Positions 5,639 through 5,677 of a stretch of DNA of 5,677 bases are shown here, piece by piece. This stretch comes from Planctomycetaceae bacterium. GTDB lineage: Bacteria; Planctomycetota; Planctomycetia; Planctomycetales; Planctomycetaceae. The position numbers and the translations under genes are program-made. The DNA lies in the NCBI GenBank assembly GCA_947479075.1, contig CANJZR010000275.1, positions 1 to 5,677 on the forward strand, given 5' to 3'. The notes beneath the pieces were generated by a model. That model did no database searches. It had not been told where the DNA came from and worked only from the letters and a program-made list of their open reading frames with translations. Position 1 is the first letter of the stretch. Each line of letters begins with the position of its first letter.

Positions 5639-5677
5639 ATGGTCTACCTGAACAGGATTTACACCAAAACCGGAGAC
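5639..5677 (+). CDS. Probable PduO-type cob(I)alamin adenosyltransferase, first 13 codons only
   Basis: The ATG at 5639 opens MVYLNRIYTKTGD and runs off the window. The string (K/R)IYTKTGD at this distance from the start is the hallmark N-terminus of PduO/MMAB-type ATP:cob(I)alamin adenosyltransferases, in which it contributes to the ATP-binding site; these enzymes adenosylate cob(I)alamin to make coenzyme B12. The start is firm in this frame: there is an in-frame TGA at 5576-5578 and no ATG, GTG or TTG between it and 5639. The ribosome-binding site is weak (ACGAG eight bases upstream). With only 13 residues the assignment rests on one motif, though a very characteristic one. No cobalamin riboswitch signature is seen upstream. 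Confidence 0.7.
   Translation, partial: MVYLNRIYTKTGD

Overview
The window looks like chromosomal DNA of a planctomycete, most likely of the Planctomycetaceae/Planctomycetales type. This rests on a Tat-exported DUF1501 protein of the form abundant in that phylum, an ExbD of planctomycete style, and moderately GC-rich coding DNA with compact, mostly singly transcribed genes. The species cannot be named from the sequence. No mobile element, CRISPR array, tRNA or rRNA is visible.

Layout. (1) Positions 1-1040, minus strand: a two-gene unit. exbD (1040 to 618) overlaps by four bases (ATGA) a second gene that runs off the left edge (621 to 1). The second protein has two hydrophobic segments; the second contains an S-x3-H motif like that of the TonB transmembrane anchor, followed by an acidic, proline-rich stretch. 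(2) 1041-1381: a divergent intergenic region with a sigma70-like promoter candidate for exbD and an 8-bp direct repeat with an 11-bp period. (3) 1382-2557, plus strand: a membrane-anchored family 2 glycosyltransferase resembling HpnB/carotenoid-type enzymes. (4) 2558-2729: a hairpin just after the glycosyltransferase and an AT-richer leader for the next gene. (5) 2730-4088, plus strand: a DUF1501 protein with a twin-arginine signal. (6) 4089-4170: a convergent gap with a GC-rich hairpin. (7) 5292 to 4171, minus strand: an LptF/LptG-family permease. (8) 5293-5638: a second divergent intergenic region with a good promoter candidate for the permease and two adjacent inverted repeats. (9) 5639-5677, plus strand: the first 13 codons of a probable PduO-type cob(I)alamin adenosyltransferase.

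How the genes relate. Most of the window concerns the cell envelope. ExbD and its TonB-like partner would use the proton-motive force at the inner membrane, the permease would extract LPS for export, the glycosyltransferase would modify a lipid or glycan at the inner face of the membrane, and DUF1501 would act after folded export. Apart from the exbD pair, nothing shows that the genes form one pathway; they read as separate transcription units. The most notable point is the tight exbD/TonB-like pair without an adjacent exbB. I do not see clear evidence for a wholly new system.
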